Positions 5,627 through 6,162 of a stretch of 6,162 nt of DNA are shown here, one piece after another (the stretch's first letter is position 1; each line of letters starts with the position of its first letter). Source of the DNA: Candidatus Nanoarchaeia archaeon (lineage in GTDB: Archaea; Nanobdellota; Nanobdellia; Tiddalikarchaeales; Tiddalikarchaeaceae); assembly GCA_028704265.1 (NCBI GenBank), contig JAQVLH010000073.1, forward strand, positions 1 to 6,162, in the 5' to 3' direction. The notes under the pieces are model-generated. The model saw only the letters and a program-made list of their open reading frames with translations, did no database searches and was not told where the DNA came from. A program made the translations under genes and the position numbers.

Positions 5627-6162
5627 ATGAGTTCTGTTGCCAGTGAAGCAGTTGAAGTGATTAATGAAATTGGCATTTTTGATGTATTGATTCCTTTTAT
5701 TATTGGCGCTGGTGCAATGTTTGGTATTTTAGAAAAAGTTCAAATTTTTGGAAAAGACAGGCATGATGTTAATGCTTTGATTAGTTTAGCTATTGGTTTA
5801 GTTATGGGTTTAAGTTTTCCTGCTGGACAATTTTTAATGAATTTTATTCCATTAGCTATTGTTTTGGCATTTTTTTTATTTATTGCTTTATTATTAACTC
5901 AATGGGCTGGAATGGATGCTGCTTATATTACTAATGTTATTAAAAATCCTGCAGTGCTTATCCCCATGTCTATAATATTATTAGTTCTTATAATGATTGG
6001 AATGAATGGTGGTTTGGATTTAATGCTTGGTTATACTAATTATACTGGCTCTTTAGGCGTGCCTTCTGGGGAAATTACTGCTGCTGATTTAGCTAATCCT
6101 GCAGTGCTTTTAACTCAGCCTCAAGTTACTGGAGCAATTTTAGTATTAGTTGTTTTTGCAGT
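5627..6162 (+). CDS. Polytopic membrane protein, 3'-truncated by window end (paralogue array member 3)
   Basis: The ATG at 5627 opens a frame that stays open to the window edge (178 complete codons), so the C-terminus is missing. Predicted TM helices: about 16-35, 49-66, 69-92, 108-126 and from 167 onward. TM1 and its end match the 220-aa protein: I15-G16, P23-F24-I25, F32-G33, L35-E36-K37, Q39, F41, then a charged loop G-K-D-R-H-D and N-A-L-I-S (49-53). Topology should also be N-outside. The segment at 127-166, predicted outside, has no Cys but carries an N-Y-T sequon (138-140), a potential archaeal N-glycosylation site. N-P-A-V-L occurs twice (107-111 and 157-161), encoded by an identical 15-nt string, each at the start of a helix. 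The gene has its own leaderless promoter. Function is unknown. Confidence 0.93.
   Translation, partial: MSSVASEAVEVINEIGIFDVLIPFIIGAGAMFGILEKVQIFGKDRHDVNALISLAIGLVMGLSFPAGQFLMNFIPLAIVLAFFLFIALLLTQWAGMDAAYITNVIKNPAVLIPMSIILLVLIMIGMNGGLDLMLGYTNYTGSLGVPSGEITAADLANPAVLLTQPQVTGAILVLVVFA
5945..5959 (+). repeat. 15-nt direct repeat, copy 1 (encodes NPAVL)
   Basis: AATCCTGCAGTGCTT recurs exactly 150 nt later (6095-6109), in frame, inside the last membrane-protein gene. It is richer in G+C than its surroundings, so a chance repeat is unlikely. It encodes residues 107-111, entering predicted TM4. Confidence 0.85.
6095..6109 (+). repeat. 15-nt direct repeat, copy 2 (encodes NPAVL)
   Basis: Second perfect copy of AATCCTGCAGTGCTT, encoding residues 157-161 just before predicted TM5. 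The 50-codon offset suggests a small internal duplication or local conversion; flanking bases have diverged. Confidence 0.85.

Noticed and set aside
1..6162. RNA genes, CRISPR arrays, insertion sequences or attachment sites
   Set aside because: No tRNA- or rRNA-like G+C-rich structured stretch, regularly spaced repeats, transposase motifs or terminal inverted repeats were seen; coding sequence fills nearly the whole window.

Overview
The window is very A+T-rich (roughly a quarter G+C by eye) and gene-dense. All six coding regions lie on the + strand, and the five stop codons inside the window are all TAA. Signals are archaeal rather than bacterial. Two genes start at an ATG lying exactly 21 nt after the same BRE/TATA-like block (AAAAC-A/T-TTTAAAATAT), as expected of leaderless archaeal transcripts. 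Two others have Shine-Dalgarno cores (GGTGA, GGAGT). Small, low-G+C, hypothetical-rich and with polytopic membrane proteins, the region looks most like a DPANN-type archaeon (Nanoarchaeota/Woesearchaeota/Pacearchaeota relatives). That assignment is inference: there is no rRNA or marker gene here.

Bases 1-4391 hold three genes of unknown function. The first (1-980) enters from upstream, because its frame is open to the window edge. The second (987-1187) is a 66-residue, Lys-rich protein. The third (1236-4391) encodes 1051 residues from a TTG start supported by a GGTGA Shine-Dalgarno. The three look related. Genes 1 and 3 share short motif blocks in the same order. Both contain a recurring unit, a predicted beta-hairpin followed by a helix with Y-x6-R-I-x2-[YW], seen once in gene 1 and three times in gene 3 (plus one degenerate copy). 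Gene 2 and gene 3 start with nearly the same 19-residue segment. None has a clear signal peptide or membrane span.

A short A+T-rich gap with a T7 tract (4397-4403) separates this block from a tandem array of at least three related polytopic membrane proteins: 4451-5113 (220 aa, 5 TM predicted), 5116-5586 (156 aa, 4 TM) and 5627-6162 (cut by the window end, at least 5 TM). They share a first TM helix with P-F and F-G-x-L-E-K-x-Q, a charged cytoplasmic loop, and a second TM helix starting around [LV]-I-[SA]. Gene 5 is coupled to gene 4 (2-nt gap). Gene 6 has its own copy of the gene 4 promoter.

Taken together, this could be an undescribed envelope-associated assembly: large, non-membrane, internally repetitive proteins beside a family of small integral membrane proteins. 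The association is inferred from adjacency only. No catalytic motif was found, so no enzymatic or transport role is claimed.
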